DNA from: Bradyrhizobium ontarionense
Lineage (GTDB): Bacteria; Pseudomonadota; Alphaproteobacteria; Rhizobiales; Xanthobacteraceae
NCBI RefSeq assembly: GCF_021088345.1
Contig: NZ_CP088156.1
Span: forward strand, 4,340,001 to 4,404,000
Length of the DNA: 64,000 nt
Direction of reading: 5' to 3'
The position numbers and the translations under genes are program-made. Shown piece after piece: positions 34,752 to 44,635 of the stretch. The notes beneath the pieces are model-generated. The model ran no database searches and was not told where the DNA came from. It was given only the letters and a program-made list of their open reading frames with translations. Position 1 is the stretch's first letter. Each line of letters opens with the position of its first letter.

Positions 34752-35264
34752 TCAGGACGGCTTCTTGCCGTCCGGCGCGGCCAGGATCATGGTCCAGAAC
34801 ACCTTGTACTTGGTATTCGGAGCATAGCTCGCCGCGATGCCTATTTTTGTGACACCGTTCTTGAGCATGTTGGCACGATGAGGCGGCGAGTCGCGCCAGC
34901 CTGAAAAAGCTTCCGCCAGCGTGTGATAACCGGCTGATACGTTCTCGACTGCAACCGTGGCGTCGTAGCCCGCGCCGGTCAACCGCTTCGCCAGCGGCGC
35001 TCGCACGTCGTGATCGAGCTTGTTCTTGTCGGCCATCACCTGCGACTGCGATTCCGCGAGCCGCATCAGTTCGGGATCAACCTCGACCATGCCGAGCCCG
35101 TTGTTCTGGCGGTATTGCGAGATCATGGTCGCGGCAGCGACCGCATCGAGCTTTGCCCCTGCGACGGCCATGTCGACATACATGGTCGGCGCCTGCACGA
35201 CGGGCGTCTCAGCCGCGCAGCCGGCGAGCAGGAATGCAATGGAGAGAGCAAGTGCCAGACGCAT
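34752..35264 (-). CDS. CAP-domain (SCP-like) lipoprotein
   Basis: 170 residues with a lipoprotein signal (FLLAGC, Cys16) and a CAP/SCP domain (about 40-165). The typical blocks are ISQYRQNNGLGMVEVDPELMRLAESQ (split by eye), DHDVRAPLAKRL, VENVSAGYHTLAEAFSGWRDSPPHRANML and the GIAASY strand. The His and Glu of the CAP cavity are present. Bacterial CAP proteins are extracytoplasmic and of mostly unknown function. Confidence 0.9.
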   Translation of the reverse strand: MRLALALSIAFLLAGCAAETPVVQAPTMYVDMAVAGAKLDAVAAATMISQYRQNNGLGMVEVDPELMRLAESQSQVMADKNKLDHDVRAPLAKRLTGAGYDATVAVENVSAGYHTLAEAFSGWRDSPPHRANMLKNGVTKIGIAASYAPNTKYKVFWTMILAAPDGKKPS

Positions 35265-35434
35265 CGATGAACCAGTCCTGTGCCGACGAGAGAGGCGGGT
35301 TGTTGCACATCAACCGTGGCTGAAAGGTGAATCGCAGGTAAGTTCCATCGGTACAATTGCGGCCATTCCTGCCGGCAATGGTTCGTCAACCATAAGGTCG
35401 GCGCAGTGAAGCTAAGGACGGCGCCCCAAATTCG

Positions 35435-35592
35435 GTGTCGTCCCGGCCCCCGCGCCGGGACCCATACGCCGCGGCGGTCGTGGCGAGAGGAGATGCCGCT
35501 CCAGCATCCTCAACCATGGGCTTCACGGCGTATCGGTCCCGGATCGGCGCCCGCCAACGCTTGCGCGTTGCCGGGCTTGTCCGGGACGACAC
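35435..35592. repeat. palindromic intergenic repeat
   Basis: Ends GTGTCGTCCCGG and CCGGGACGACAC enclose 134 bases with internal GC-rich dyads. It resembles dispersed Bradyrhizobium intergenic elements. It occupies much of the 432-bp gap 35265-35696, which also holds a perfect 14-bp palindrome AGAACTCGAGTTCT at 35635-35648. No gene is seen in the gap. Confidence 0.65.
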
Positions 35593-35696
35593 TGGTTCGG
35601 TGGTTGGCAATCTACGATCCAACTCCGTGCGACTAGAACTCGAGTTCTGCATCGCAGGATCGCGCTCTGCCAGCTACGCCGGGCGCATCGCCTCCC

Positions 35697-36734
35697 TCAC
35701 CCCGCGAAGATCCGATAATGCCTTGGCTTCAATCCGATGCGATCGCCGATCCGAAGCTCGCGGTCGCGCGGCGCGTCGATCTCGATCGTCGCGACGCCCT
35801 CAGCGAGCGCGATCTCGGCGCGCTGCACCGGGCCGAAGCTGCGGACATGGGTGATGGCGCCGTCGAGCGTACCGCTACCGGCCGGGCCGATCACCATGTC
35901 GTGGCGGCGCACGAACAGCGTCGACGCTCCTGTCGCATCGCCTGGCGCAGCCAGATCCAGCGGCCGGCCGTTGAGATGCACCGCGCCACCGGAGATCTCG
36001 ACCGGCAGCATGATCGATTCACCGATGAAGCCGTGGACGAAGGCGGTCGCCGGACTGTCATAGACGTCGCTCGGCGAGCCGACCTGCTCGATGCGGCCCT
36101 TGTCCATCACGACGACGCGATGCGCGACCTCGAGCGCCTCCTCCTGATCATGGGTGACGAAGATCGAGGTGACGTTGATCGAATGATGCAGGGTGCGCAG
36201 CCATTGCCGCAGCTCCTTGCGCACCTTGGCGTCGAGCGCGCCGAACGGCTCGTCGAGCAGCAGGATGCGCGGCTCGATGGCGAGCGCGCGGGCCAGCGCG
36301 ATGCGCTGGCGCTGACCGCCGGAGAGCTGGCTCGGATAGCGGTCGGCGAGCCAGTCGAGCTGCACCAGGTCGAGCAGCTCCTTCACCCGCGCCCGAATCT
36401 GGCTCTCACTCTTGCGGATGCTGCGCGGCTGCACGCGCAGGCCGAACGCGACGTTCTCGAACACGCTCATGTGGCGGAACAGCGCGTAGTGCTGGAACAC
36501 GAAGCCGACATGGCGCTCGCGCGCGCCGCGGTCGAGCGCGTTCTCGCCGTCGAACAGGATCTCGCCGGAATCGGGCCATTCCAGCCCGGCGATGATCCGC
36601 AGCAAGGTCGTCTTGCCGGAGCCGGACGGCCCGAGCAGCGCCAGCAGCTCGCCATTGGCGACCTTGAGATCGACGCCGTCGAGCGCCTTGAACGTGCCGA
36701 AGGTCTTGACGACGCCCCTCACTTCAATGGTCAT
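35697..36734 (-). CDS. cysA: sulfate/thiosulfate ABC transporter ATP-binding protein
   Basis: 345-residue ATPase of the sulfate importer. Walker [10 protein letters not shown], signature [16 protein letters not shown], Walker [13 protein letters not shown], and H-loop [12 protein letters not shown]. The C-terminal TOBE-like regulatory domain is present. Its start overlaps the cysW end by 11 bases. It is the last gene of sbp-cysT-cysW-cysA. Confidence 0.96.
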   Translation of the reverse strand: MTIEVRGVVKTFGTFKALDGVDLKVANGELLALLGPSGSGKTTLLRIIAGLEWPDSGEILFDGENALDRGARERHVGFVFQHYALFRHMSVFENVAFGLRVQPRSIRKSESQIRARVKELLDLVQLDWLADRYPSQLSGGQRQRIALARALAIEPRILLLDEPFGALDAKVRKELRQWLRTLHHSINVTSIFVTHDQEEALEVAHRVVVMDKGRIEQVGSPSDVYDSPATAFVHGFIGESIMLPVEISGGAVHLNGRPLDLAAPGDATGASTLFVRRHDMVIGPAGSGTLDGAITHVRSFGPVQRAEIALAEGVATIEIDAPRDRELRIGDRIGLKPRHYRIFAG

Positions 36735-37629
36735 GAGGAATGTCCTCGTCGATGTGACGTTCGAGAATGGTCTTGGCGATCAGCGTGATCAGCGCCAGCA
36801 TCGCCAGCAGCGAGGCGATCGCGAACGAGGCGACCATCTGGTATTCGTTGTAGAGGATCTCGACCAGCAGCGGCATCGTGTTGGTCTCGCCGCGGATGTG
36901 GCCTGACACGACCGAGACCGCGCCAAACTCGCCCATCGCGCGCGCATTGCACAGCAGAACGCCGTACAGCACGCCCCATTTGATGTTGGGCAGTGTGACG
37001 CGGAAGAAGGTCTGCAAGCCCGAGGCGCCGAGCGAGATCGCCGCCTCCTCCTCCTGCGTGCCCTGCTCCTGCATCAAGGGGATCAGCGCACGCGCTACGA
37101 ACGGAAACGTCACGAAGACGGTGGCGAGCGTGATGCCGGGGAAGGCGAACAGGATCTGCAGATCGTGGCTCTGCAGCCAGGGACCGAAGAAACCCTGCGC
37201 GCCGAACAGCAGCACGAAGACGAGGCCAGAGATGACCGGGCTCACCGAAAAAGGCAGGTCAATCAGCGTGATCAGGAAGGTCTTGCCGGGAAAATCGAAC
37301 TTCGCGATCGCCCAGGCGGCGGCCAGGCCGAACACCAGGTTGGTGCCGACCGAGACGGCCGCGACCGCGAGGGTGAGGCGGATGGCGGACAGCGCCTCCG
37401 GGTCGGCCAAAGCGGACAGGTAGGCCGCCACGCCCTTGCCGAACGCCTCCACGAACACGACGACCAGCGGCAGCACGACGAAGATCGAGAGAAAGGCGAT
37501 CGCCAGCGTGATGATGGCGATCCGGACGGCACGCGGCTCGGCGCGCGGATCGCGCAAGGCGACCATTTCGACATGGCTGGACTTTGCCGATGGACCGGAC
37601 GTCCGTTGCAGGGTCATCTCGACGCTCAT
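36724..37629 (-). CDS. cysW: sulfate ABC transporter permease
   Basis: 301-residue inner-membrane permease with six predicted helices. The EAA loop reads [40 protein letters not shown] is the CysW family block. It lies 9 bases after the cysT stop. Confidence 0.95.
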   Translation of the reverse strand: MSVEMTLQRTSGPSAKSSHVEMVALRDPRAEPRAVRIAIITLAIAFLSIFVVLPLVVVFVEAFGKGVAAYLSALADPEALSAIRLTLAVAAVSVGTNLVFGLAAAWAIAKFDFPGKTFLITLIDLPFSVSPVISGLVFVLLFGAQGFFGPWLQSHDLQILFAFPGITLATVFVTFPFVARALIPLMQEQGTQEEEAAISLGASGLQTFFRVTLPNIKWGVLYGVLLCNARAMGEFGAVSVVSGHIRGETNTMPLLVEILYNEYQMVASFAIASLLAMLALITLIAKTILERHIDEDIPHDH

Positions 37630-37638
37630 GTCGCGGCC

Positions 37639-38475
37639 TCAAGTTGACGGCGCCTGGGCCTGGGCCCAGCGCTGCAAGCGATTCACCGCGAAGATGATCA
37701 CGAATGCCACCACCAGCATCACCACCGCAATGGCCGTGGCGTCGGCGTAGCGGAATTCGGACAGCCGGATCACGACCAGGAGCGGCGCGATCTCCGACAC
37801 GTTCGGCAGATTGCCGGCAATGAAGATCACCGAGCCGTATTCGCCGACGGCGCGGGCGAAGGCGAGCGCGAAGCCGGTCAGCAGCGCCGGCGTCAGGCTG
37901 GGCAGGATGACCCGGGTGACGATATGCCAGCGGCCGGCGCCGAGGCTCGCGGCCGCCTCCTCGATCTCGGGATCGAGGTCGATCAGCACCGGCTGAACGG
38001 TGCGGACCACGAACGGGATTCCGATGAAGATCATCGCGATGAAGATGCCGAGCGGCGTGAACGCCACCTTGATGCCCAGCGCCGCTAGCGGCGCGCCGAG
38101 CCAGCCCTTCTGGGCAAACAGGGCCGTCAGCGCCACGCCGGCAACCGCCGTGGGCAGCGCGAACGGAACGTCGACGATGGCGTCAAACAGGCGGCGGCCG
38201 GGAAAGCGGTAGCGCACCAGCGCCCAGACCACGATCGTGCCCATCACCAGGTTGACGCAGGCGGCTGCGAAGGCGAGCCCGAAGGAGAGCCTGAGCGCGC
38301 TCAGCGTGCGGCGGCTGGTCACGATGCCCCAGAACTGCTCCAGGCTCAGCTCGGTCGACCGGATGAACAGCCCGGCCAATGGAATGAGCACGATCAGGGA
38401 CAGCCAGGTCAGCGTCAGTCCCATGGTGAGACCGAAGCCCGGCAAGGTGCTGCGTCGTGGTGCAAGAACGTTCAA
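37639..38475 (-). CDS. cysT: sulfate ABC transporter permease
   Basis: 278 residues with six predicted membrane helices and the EAA loop EEAAASLGAGRWHIVTRVIL. GEYGSVIFIAGNLP is the CysT block. No ATG fits: the reading frame is open far upstream with Arg/Ser-rich non-family sequence. The TTG at 38475, giving MNVLAPRRSTLPGFG, yields the usual length (277 in E. coli) and has AGGTGG just upstream. It is 76 bases after sbp. Confidence 0.93.
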   Translation of the reverse strand: MNVLAPRRSTLPGFGLTMGLTLTWLSLIVLIPLAGLFIRSTELSLEQFWGIVTSRRTLSALRLSFGLAFAAACVNLVMGTIVVWALVRYRFPGRRLFDAIVDVPFALPTAVAGVALTALFAQKGWLGAPLAALGIKVAFTPLGIFIAMIFIGIPFVVRTVQPVLIDLDPEIEEAAASLGAGRWHIVTRVILPSLTPALLTGFALAFARAVGEYGSVIFIAGNLPNVSEIAPLLVVIRLSEFRYADATAIAVVMLVVAFVIIFAVNRLQRWAQAQAPST

Positions 38476-38551
38476 GAAGCCACCTGGCTCATTCCCACCT
38501 GGCTCAAACCATCGTCTCCCGCCATTCTCCCTGATCAGTTCTCGGTCCCGA

Positions 38552-39541
38552 TCAGTTCTTGTAGATCTGGTCGAAGATCCCGCCTTCGCCGAAATGCTCC
38601 TTCTGCGCCTTGGTCCAGCCGCCGAACACGTCGTCGATCGTGAACAGGTCGACCTTGGCGAATGACTCGGCGTACGTCTTCGCCACTTCCGGATCGCGCG
38701 GACGGTAGAAGTTGCGTGCGGCGATTTCCTGACCTTCCTTCGTATACCAGTACTTGAGATAGGCTTCGGCGACAGCCTGGGTGCCCTTCTTGGCCACAAC
38801 GGTATCGACGATGGCAACTGGCGGTTCGGCCAGGATCGACAGCGACGGCGAGATGATCTCGAATTTTTCCTTACCGAATTCTTTCAATGCCAGATAGGCC
38901 TCGTTCTCCCAGGCCAACAGGACGTCGCCGACGCCGCGTTCCACGAAAGTGACGGTCGCGCCACGGGCGCCGGTATCGAGCACGGGAACGTGCTTATAGA
39001 GATCGGCCACGAACTGCTTGGCCTTATCGGCCGAGCCGGTCTTCTTCAGGGCATAGCCCCAGGCGGCGAGGTAGTTCCAGCGCGCGCCGCCGGAGGTCTT
39101 CGGGTTCGGCGTGATCACGTCGACGCCCGGCTTGAGCAGGTCGTCCCAATCCTTGATGCCCTTGGGATTGCCCTTGTGGACCAGGAACACGATCGTCGAG
39201 GTGTAGGGCGAAGCGTTCTGCGGCAAACGCTTCTGCCACTCCTTGTCGAGCAGCCCCTTGCCCGCGATCGCGTCGATGTCATAGGCCAGCGCCAGGGTCA
39301 CGACGTCGGCCTGCAGGCCGTCGATGACGCTGCGGGCCTGCGCGCCGGAGCCGCCATGCGACTGCTTGATCTCGACGCTCTTGCCGCTCTCCTTCTGGTA
39401 GGCGGCCGAGAATGCCTTGTTGAACTCGACGTAGAGCTCGCGGGTCGGGTCATAGGACACGTTGAGCAGACTCACGTCCGCAGCATACGCCGACCCTGCC
39501 CATGCCAGGCCCGCGACAACAGCCAGAACACGCCGCATCAT
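38552..39541 (-). CDS. sbp: periplasmic sulfate-binding protein
   Basis: 329-residue sulfate-binding protein. The signal peptide ends AYAAD (about residue 21). Family blocks are [60 protein letters not shown] (here [10 protein letters not shown]) and FFRP-like [14 protein letters not shown] at 39541 has GGAG 7 bases upstream. It is first in the transport operon, so a promoter should lie in 39542-39861. Confidence 0.95.
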   Translation of the reverse strand: MMRRVLAVVAGLAWAGSAYAADVSLLNVSYDPTRELYVEFNKAFSAAYQKESGKSVEIKQSHGGSGAQARSVIDGLQADVVTLALAYDIDAIAGKGLLDKEWQKRLPQNASPYTSTIVFLVHKGNPKGIKDWDDLLKPGVDVITPNPKTSGGARWNYLAAWGYALKKTGSADKAKQFVADLYKHVPVLDTGARGATVTFVERGVGDVLLAWENEAYLALKEFGKEKFEIISPSLSILAEPPVAIVDTVVAKKGTQAVAEAYLKYWYTKEGQEIAARNFYRPRDPEVAKTYAESFAKVDLFTIDDVFGGWTKAQKEHFGEGGIFDQIYKN

Positions 39542-39861
39542 CCAAGCTCTCCATTCCAATGACGGGCCCGCAATGTTGCAGGCGCGTCCTGCAGATCGCC
39601 GGATGTGCGGTTCAGAGTCAACGAAACCGGATTCTCTTGTTTGCGGCCGGACATGGCCATTGTGCTACGAAGCGGGACGCAATGGGATGGGCATTCTGTG
39701 CCGCGACACATTGCCGTCATGAAGGTGCGAACCACAGCGAATTGGCGCGATCGGGACCGCGCGGCAACGGCATCGCGCTTGATATCGTTCTCGATATGTC
39801 CGAAAAACAAGATCGCAACCTGAGCGGGAAATTTAGATGGCACCGAAGAGCACGGGGCTCT
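39542..39861. other. intergenic region between cysH and sbp
   Basis: 320 bases without a credible gene; both flanking genes read on the minus strand. It must hold the sbp promoter. A small inverted repeat ATATCG - TTCT - CGATAT lies at 39782-39797, near the cysH end. I see no riboswitch-like structure. Confidence 0.6.
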
Positions 39862-40587
39862 CTACACCGACGACGTCGTGACCGTGTGAATGCCGCACTC
39901 CGTCTTGCCGCGGCCGCGCCAGCGTCCGGCGCGGTCGTCCTCGGCGGAGTCCGAGCGGCTGGTGCAGGGCATGCAGCCGATCGAGCGGAAGCCGGAGGCG
40001 ACCAGCGGATGCTGTGGCAGGTTGGCCGAACGATAGATCGCCGCAATATCCTCGCGGGTGACGTTGGCGAACGGATTGAATTTTATGCGCGCGCCATCCT
40101 GCTCGACGACGGGGATCGCGGCGCGCAAGCCCCCCTGGAAGCGCTTGCGGCCGTTGATCCAGGCCGCGAACGGCGCCAGCGCACGTGCCAGCGGTTCGAC
40201 CTTGCGGATGCGGCAGCAGGCGTCGGGATCGGAGAACCACAATTCGTTGTCGGCATCTTCGCGCGCGAGCGCTGCGGCATCAGGCTTCATCGAGCGCACG
40301 TCCTGCAGGCCGAGGATCTCGATCAGCCGGTCGCGATAGGCGAGGGTCTCGGCGAACATGTGACCGGTGTCGAGAAAGATCACCGGGATCGCCGGATCGA
40401 CATCGGCTGTCACCTTCAACAGCGCCGCCGATTCCGTGCCGAAGGAAGACACCACGGCGAGCCGCTCGCGCCCGATCGCCTGCAGCGCGGCGGCAATGAC
40501 CTGGTGCGGCGCAGCCGAGCGCAGCGCTGCATCGAGCGCCGCAACCGGCGTTTCCGCGACCGAAGACGATGCAGCAGGCGTGCTCAC
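39862..40587 (-). CDS. cysH: adenylyl-sulfate (APS/PAPS) reductase, iron-sulfur type
   Basis: 241-residue thioredoxin-dependent reductase making sulfite. It has the PP-loop-like SSFGTESA and LDTGHMFAETLAYRD blocks. Cys124-Cys125 (DACCRIRK) and Cys205-x2-Cys208 (GCMPC) are the four ligands of the [4Fe-4S] cluster found in APS reductases, and Cys231 (ECGIH) is the catalytic cysteine. APS is therefore the likely substrate. It overlaps the DUF934 gene by 4 bases. Confidence 0.95.
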   Translation of the reverse strand: MSTPAASSSVAETPVAALDAALRSAAPHQVIAAALQAIGRERLAVVSSFGTESAALLKVTADVDPAIPVIFLDTGHMFAETLAYRDRLIEILGLQDVRSMKPDAAALAREDADNELWFSDPDACCRIRKVEPLARALAPFAAWINGRKRFQGGLRAAIPVVEQDGARIKFNPFANVTREDIAAIYRSANLPQHPLVASGFRSIGCMPCTSRSDSAEDDRAGRWRGRGKTECGIHTVTTSSV

Positions 40588-41102
40588 AACCCGGCACTCT
40601 CCGAATGGCGCAGTTGCAGGCGCTGATGCAGGGCCGAGAGCCGTCCGTCGCCGGTCGGCTGGTAGAACACCGAATAGCGCTTCACGGTCTCGGTGAAGGC
40701 TTCGGCGTCGGCCTGCTTCTTGACCTCGAAGGCATCGAAGCCGGCGCGCAGCATGAACACGAACTGGTCGCGCAGCACCTGCCCGGTCGCGCGCAGCTCG
40801 CCGCGATAGGCGTAGCGCTCACGCAGGAGGCGTGCCTGGGTGTAGGCACGGCCGTCGCGAAAGCTCGGGAAAACCAGGGCGACCAGCGCGAGCCGAGCGA
40901 GATGGGGCACGAGATCGTCGACGTCGCGGTCGTTCGGCCAGATCACGCCGACCTTGCCGCCGGCGCGACCGAGCACGGCTTCCGGATCCGCGAGAAAGCG
41001 GCTCGCTGACACCAGGACCGCGCCCTGCGCCGGCAGCTCGGCGTCCTCGGCTGTGCGGACGAACTCGTCCGCAACGATGTGTCCGCCCTTAACGAGTGGC
41101 AT
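40584..41102 (-). CDS. DUF934 family protein of the sulfite reduction operon
   Basis: 172-residue protein typical of cysI-cysH operons in alpha- and betaproteobacteria. Recognisable blocks are WPNDRDVDDLVPHLARLALVALVFPSFRDGRAYTQARLLRER (seen in pieces) and VLRDQFVFMLRAGFDAFEV. It may help sulfite reductase electron transfer or assembly, but this is not established. It overlaps cysI by 14 bases and cysH by 4, so it is translationally coupled. Confidence 0.93.
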   Translation of the reverse strand: MPLVKGGHIVADEFVRTAEDAELPAQGAVLVSASRFLADPEAVLGRAGGKVGVIWPNDRDVDDLVPHLARLALVALVFPSFRDGRAYTQARLLRERYAYRGELRATGQVLRDQFVFMLRAGFDAFEVKKQADAEAFTETVKRYSVFYQPTGDGRLSALHQRLQLRHSESAGL

Positions 41103-42744
41103 AAACCCGCTCCCTGAATGGTTCGACCCCGAGCCGCTTCACCGTGTCGACGAAAAGCTCCTCGGGATGCGCACGCAGCGCAAGATAGGCTTCGACGATG
41201 TCCTCGACGACGTCGGCGACCTCGGCATACGGCACCGCGGGCCCGATCAGGGTGCCGAGCGCGGCGCCCTCGTCGGCACGGCCGCCGATCGTGATCTGGT
41301 AGAATTCCTCGTTGTTCTTCTCGACGCCGAGGATGCCGATGTGGCCGACATGGTGGTGGCCGCAGGCATTGATGCAGCCGGAAATGTTGATGTGCAGCCG
41401 GCCGATCAGGTTCGCCGTGTCGTGATTGGCGAAGCGGCGCGTGATCTCCTGCGCGATCGGGATCGAGCGCGCATTGGCGAGCGAGCAGTAGTCCAGCCCC
41501 GGACAGGCGATGATGTCGGACACCAGGTTGACGTTGGGGATCGCGAGCCCGATCGCGTCGAGCGCCTTCCATACTGCCGGCAGGTCGCGCTTGCGGACAT
41601 GCGGCAGCGCCAGGTTCTGCTCATGGCCGACGCGGATCTCGCCGAACGAATATTTGTCGGCGATGTCCGCGAGCGCATCCATCTGGTCGGCGGTCGCGTC
41701 ACCGGGCGGTCCGCCGACCGGCTTCAGCGACACCACCACGATGGCATGGCCCTGCACCTTGTGGGCAAACACCGAGTTCTTGCGCCAGGCCTCGAACTTC
41801 TGATCATGCGCGGCCTGCTTGAGCTCGTCAGGCATGTGCGGCAGCGTCTCGTAGGCCGGATAGAAGAAGCGCGAGCGGATGTCCTCGATGATGTCGTCGT
41901 CGAGCTTGAGCACGCCGTCGCGGATCTGCTGCCATTCCTCCTCGACCTCGGCTGAGAACTTCTCGATGCCGAGTTCGTGCACCAGGATCTTGATGCGCGC
42001 CTTGTAGATGTTGTCGCGGCGGCCGTACTGGTTGTAGACGCGCAGGATCGCCTCGACATAGCTCAGGATGTCGCGGCCATGCACGAACGGCTTGATGGTC
42101 TTGGCGATGAAGGGCGAGCGGCCGAGACCGCCGCCGACCAGCACCTCGAAGCCGGTCTCACCTTCCGCGTTCTTCAGCAGCCGCAGCCCGATGTCGTGGA
42201 TCTTGATCGCGGCGCGGTCGTGCTCGGAGGCCGTGATCGCGATCTTGAACTTGCGCGGCAGGAACGAGAATTCCGGGTGCAGGGTCGTGAACTGGCGGAG
42301 CAGCTCGGCCCAGATGCGCGGATCCTCGATCTCGCCCGGCGCGACGCCGGCCCACTGGTCGGAGGTGACGTTGCGCATGTTGTTGCCGGAGGTCTGCATC
42401 GACTGGATGCCGACCTCGGCAAGGTCGGCCATCGCATCCGGCAGCTCGGCGAGCTTGATCCAGTTGAACTGGATGTTCTGCCGGGTCGTGAAGTGGCCAT
42501 AGCCGCGGTCGTAGCGGCGCGCGACATGCGCCAGCCGGCGCAGTTGCTCGGACGACAGCGTGCCGTAGGGAATGGCGATGCGGTACATGTAGGCGTGCAG
42601 CTGCAGATAGACGCCGTTCTGCAGCCGCAGCATCTTGAATTCGTCCTCGGTGAGCTCGCCCGACAGGCGCCGCTTTACCTGGTCGCGGAATTCGGCGACG
42701 CGCTCGTTGACCAAAGTGCGGTCGATTTCGTCATAAGCATACAT
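41089..42744 (-). CDS. cysI: nitrite/sulfite reductase haemoprotein (sirohaem, [4Fe-4S])
   Basis: 551-residue sulfite reductase of the single-subunit, ferredoxin-like type, reducing sulfite to sulfide. The duplicated ferredoxin-like half domains are present. The sirohaem/cluster cysteines are Cys414 and Cys420 (CPGLDYC), Cys457 and Cys461 (CINAC). The ATG at 42744 has GAAGG 7 bases upstream. The reading frame is open further upstream without family similarity. It lies between DUF2849 and DUF934 in the cysG operon. Confidence 0.95.
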   Translation of the reverse strand: MYAYDEIDRTLVNERVAEFRDQVKRRLSGELTEDEFKMLRLQNGVYLQLHAYMYRIAIPYGTLSSEQLRRLAHVARRYDRGYGHFTTRQNIQFNWIKLAELPDAMADLAEVGIQSMQTSGNNMRNVTSDQWAGVAPGEIEDPRIWAELLRQFTTLHPEFSFLPRKFKIAITASEHDRAAIKIHDIGLRLLKNAEGETGFEVLVGGGLGRSPFIAKTIKPFVHGRDILSYVEAILRVYNQYGRRDNIYKARIKILVHELGIEKFSAEVEEEWQQIRDGVLKLDDDIIEDIRSRFFYPAYETLPHMPDELKQAAHDQKFEAWRKNSVFAHKVQGHAIVVVSLKPVGGPPGDATADQMDALADIADKYSFGEIRVGHEQNLALPHVRKRDLPAVWKALDAIGLAIPNVNLVSDIIACPGLDYCSLANARSIPIAQEITRRFANHDTANLIGRLHINISGCINACGHHHVGHIGILGVEKNNEEFYQITIGGRADEGAALGTLIGPAVPYAEVADVVEDIVEAYLALRAHPEELFVDTVKRLGVEPFRERVYATR

Positions 42745-42754
42745 GACAGAGCCT

Positions 42755-43069
42755 TCAGGCTTGAGCCGGCAGCGCGATGGTGGCGCCCGTGAGCCGGATG
42801 TGTTCGCGCATATTGCCGGGCTTGACCGCGCCGTCGGCAGCGACCTCGACCGGCGCGAGGTAGGCGCCGATGGCGCCGAGATCATCGGCCACCGCTTCGG
42901 TCAGCAGCGCCCGCGCCTCGTCCGCGGTGCGCACGATCGCGGCCTCGGTCAGCGCATCGGACCAGCTCTTGGCGCCGGTGCGGTAGATCACCGCGCCGTC
43001 CCAGGTCCGGTTCGCGGTGATGATCGAGGGACCGGTGATCTTGATCTTCTGTTGCAGCGGAGACGTCAT
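42755..43069 (-). CDS. DUF2849 family protein
   Basis: 104-residue protein of the alphaproteobacterial DUF2849 family, typically between cysG and cysI. Blocks ITGPSIITANRTWDGAVIYRT and GAIGAYLAPVEV fit. Role in sulfite reduction is inferred from the constant context. It directly abuts the cysG stop. Confidence 0.93.
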   Translation of the reverse strand: MTSPLQQKIKITGPSIITANRTWDGAVIYRTGAKSWSDALTEAAIVRTADEARALLTEAVADDLGAIGAYLAPVEVAADGAVKPGNMREHIRLTGATIALPAQA

Positions 43070-44500
43070 TCAAGCAGGTTCCAGGAGTTGGGCGATCACG
43101 CGACTGAGATTCTGCTGACGCCATGGCGCAGAATGCGCCACGACGTCGCCGATGATGAGGATGGCGGGGCCGCCGTCGATTCTGGCGACGAGGTCGGGCA
43201 GCTGATCCAAGGTGCCGACAGCGGCCTGCGCATCGGCCCGCGTCACCTTGGCGAACACGCCGACCGGCGTCTGCGGCGAACGGCCGGCGGCGAGCAGGCC
43301 GGCACGCACCGCGGGCGCAGCCGTCATGCCCATGTAGACGACGACGGTCATCTTGGTGTCGGTCAGAACCGACCAGTCGACCGCCTCGGCGTCGCGCTCC
43401 TTGTGCGCGGTGAGGAAGGTGATGCGCAGCGCCTTGCTGCGGAACGTCAAAGGCACCTCGAACTGCGCGGCGGCGCCGAGGCCGGCGGTGATGCCGGGCA
43501 CGATCGCGTAGGACACGCCGGCCTTGCGCAGCGCGTCAACCTCCTCGCCGCCGCGGCCGAACACGAAGCAATCGCCGCCCTTCAAGCGCACCGCGCGCTT
43601 GCCCTCGCGGGCCGCGTCGATCAAGAGCTTGTTGACGGCGTCCTGGCCGATGCCGGGCTTGCCGACCCTGCGGCCGACCGGCACGCGCGAGGCGTCGCGG
43701 CGGATGCGATCGAGAATTTCGGGCGTCACCAGCTCGTCGTAGTACACGACGTCGGCATCCTGCAGCGCGCGCAGCGCCTTGATCGTGAGCAGATCGGGAT
43801 CGCCGGGACCGGCGCCGACCAGCGTGACATGACCTTCGCTGCGGCCGGCCTGATCAGCACCGGCATAGGCCGTGGGATCGCCGATGCCGTGAAGGGCCGC
43901 TTCGGCTTCCGCCTTGCGGCCGGCCAGCACCAGTGTGCCGATCGGGCCGTCGACGATGCGCTCCCAGAACCGGCGCCGCAGCGGCATCTCGGCGATGACG
44001 GGATTGATGGTCTTGCGGAACTCGCCGATGAAGCTCGCGAGCTCGCCGATCCGCGCCGGCAGCAGCGCCTCGATGCGCTCGCGGACGCGGCGCGCCACCA
44101 CCGGCGAGGTGCCGCCGGTGCCGATCGCCACCACGACGTCACCGCGATCGACGATCGCGGGAAAGATGAAGCTCGAATGCGTGAGGTCGTCCATCACGTT
44201 GACGGGCAGGCCGACGGCGCGCGCCCGCGCCGACATCGCCACGCCGATATCGCCGGCGCCGGCGCACAGCACGGCGATGACGCCTGCGAGATCGGTGCTC
44301 AGCGGATCGCCGTCGACGCATTGGATCTGGCCGTGATCATCGCGCAGACCCGCAAGGTCGACATTGCCGTCGGTCGCGAACCAGCGGATGCGCGCGCCCG
44401 CCGCCAGCAGCACCCTGAGCTTGGCGCGCACCAGCTCGCCCGCGCCGACCAGGAGCACGGGACCGGTCTTCAGATCGAGAAACACCGGCAGATACTGCAT
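43070..44500 (-). CDS. cysG: sirohaem synthase (trifunctional)
   Basis: 476 residues. The N-terminal precorrin-2 dehydrogenase/ferrochelatase half starts MQYLPVFLDLKTGPVLLVGAG. The C-terminal half is uroporphyrinogen-III C-methyltransferase (from about 222, VTLVGAGPGDPDLLTIKALR), with RLKGGDCFVFGRGGEE and VPGITAGLGA. It makes sirohaem for CysI and is first in the five-gene reduction operon. It is divergent from cysD across 135 bases. Confidence 0.96.
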   Translation of the reverse strand: MQYLPVFLDLKTGPVLLVGAGELVRAKLRVLLAAGARIRWFATDGNVDLAGLRDDHGQIQCVDGDPLSTDLAGVIAVLCAGAGDIGVAMSARARAVGLPVNVMDDLTHSSFIFPAIVDRGDVVVAIGTGGTSPVVARRVRERIEALLPARIGELASFIGEFRKTINPVIAEMPLRRRFWERIVDGPIGTLVLAGRKAEAEAALHGIGDPTAYAGADQAGRSEGHVTLVGAGPGDPDLLTIKALRALQDADVVYYDELVTPEILDRIRRDASRVPVGRRVGKPGIGQDAVNKLLIDAAREGKRAVRLKGGDCFVFGRGGEEVDALRKAGVSYAIVPGITAGLGAAAQFEVPLTFRSKALRITFLTAHKERDAEAVDWSVLTDTKMTVVVYMGMTAAPAVRAGLLAAGRSPQTPVGVFAKVTRADAQAAVGTLDQLPDLVARIDGGPAILIIGDVVAHSAPWRQQNLSRVIAQLLEPA

Positions 44501-44635
44501 CGCGTTCTTCGGCTTCGACTCTTCGGGGTTGACTGGAATTATTTTCTATATAAGTGTCACGACGCGAACGTAAAGAGAAAATTATTTCTTGGCTGCGCCA
44601 TAGAATTTTCTCCTAAGCAGGCGAAGGCTGGCAGC
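44501..44635. promoter_or_regulatory. divergent cysG / cysD promoter region
   Basis: 135-base gap, AT-rich from about 44530 to 44620 in an otherwise GC-rich region. It contains related AT motifs: GGAATTATTTTCT (44535-44547), AAAATTATTTCTT (44578-44590) and AGAATTTTCTCC (44602-44613). These could be binding sites for a shared sulfur regulator. A TTGACT at 44529-44534 and TATAAG at 44549-44554 are present but spaced only 14 bases. Confidence 0.5.

Noticed and set aside
42743..44600. Very long open frame on the plus strand opposite cysG and cysI, continuous with cysD
   Set aside because: High-GC antisense shadow: Arg/Ala/Asp/His-rich composition, no family match. The opposite strand encodes clear cysG, DUF2849 and the start of cysI.
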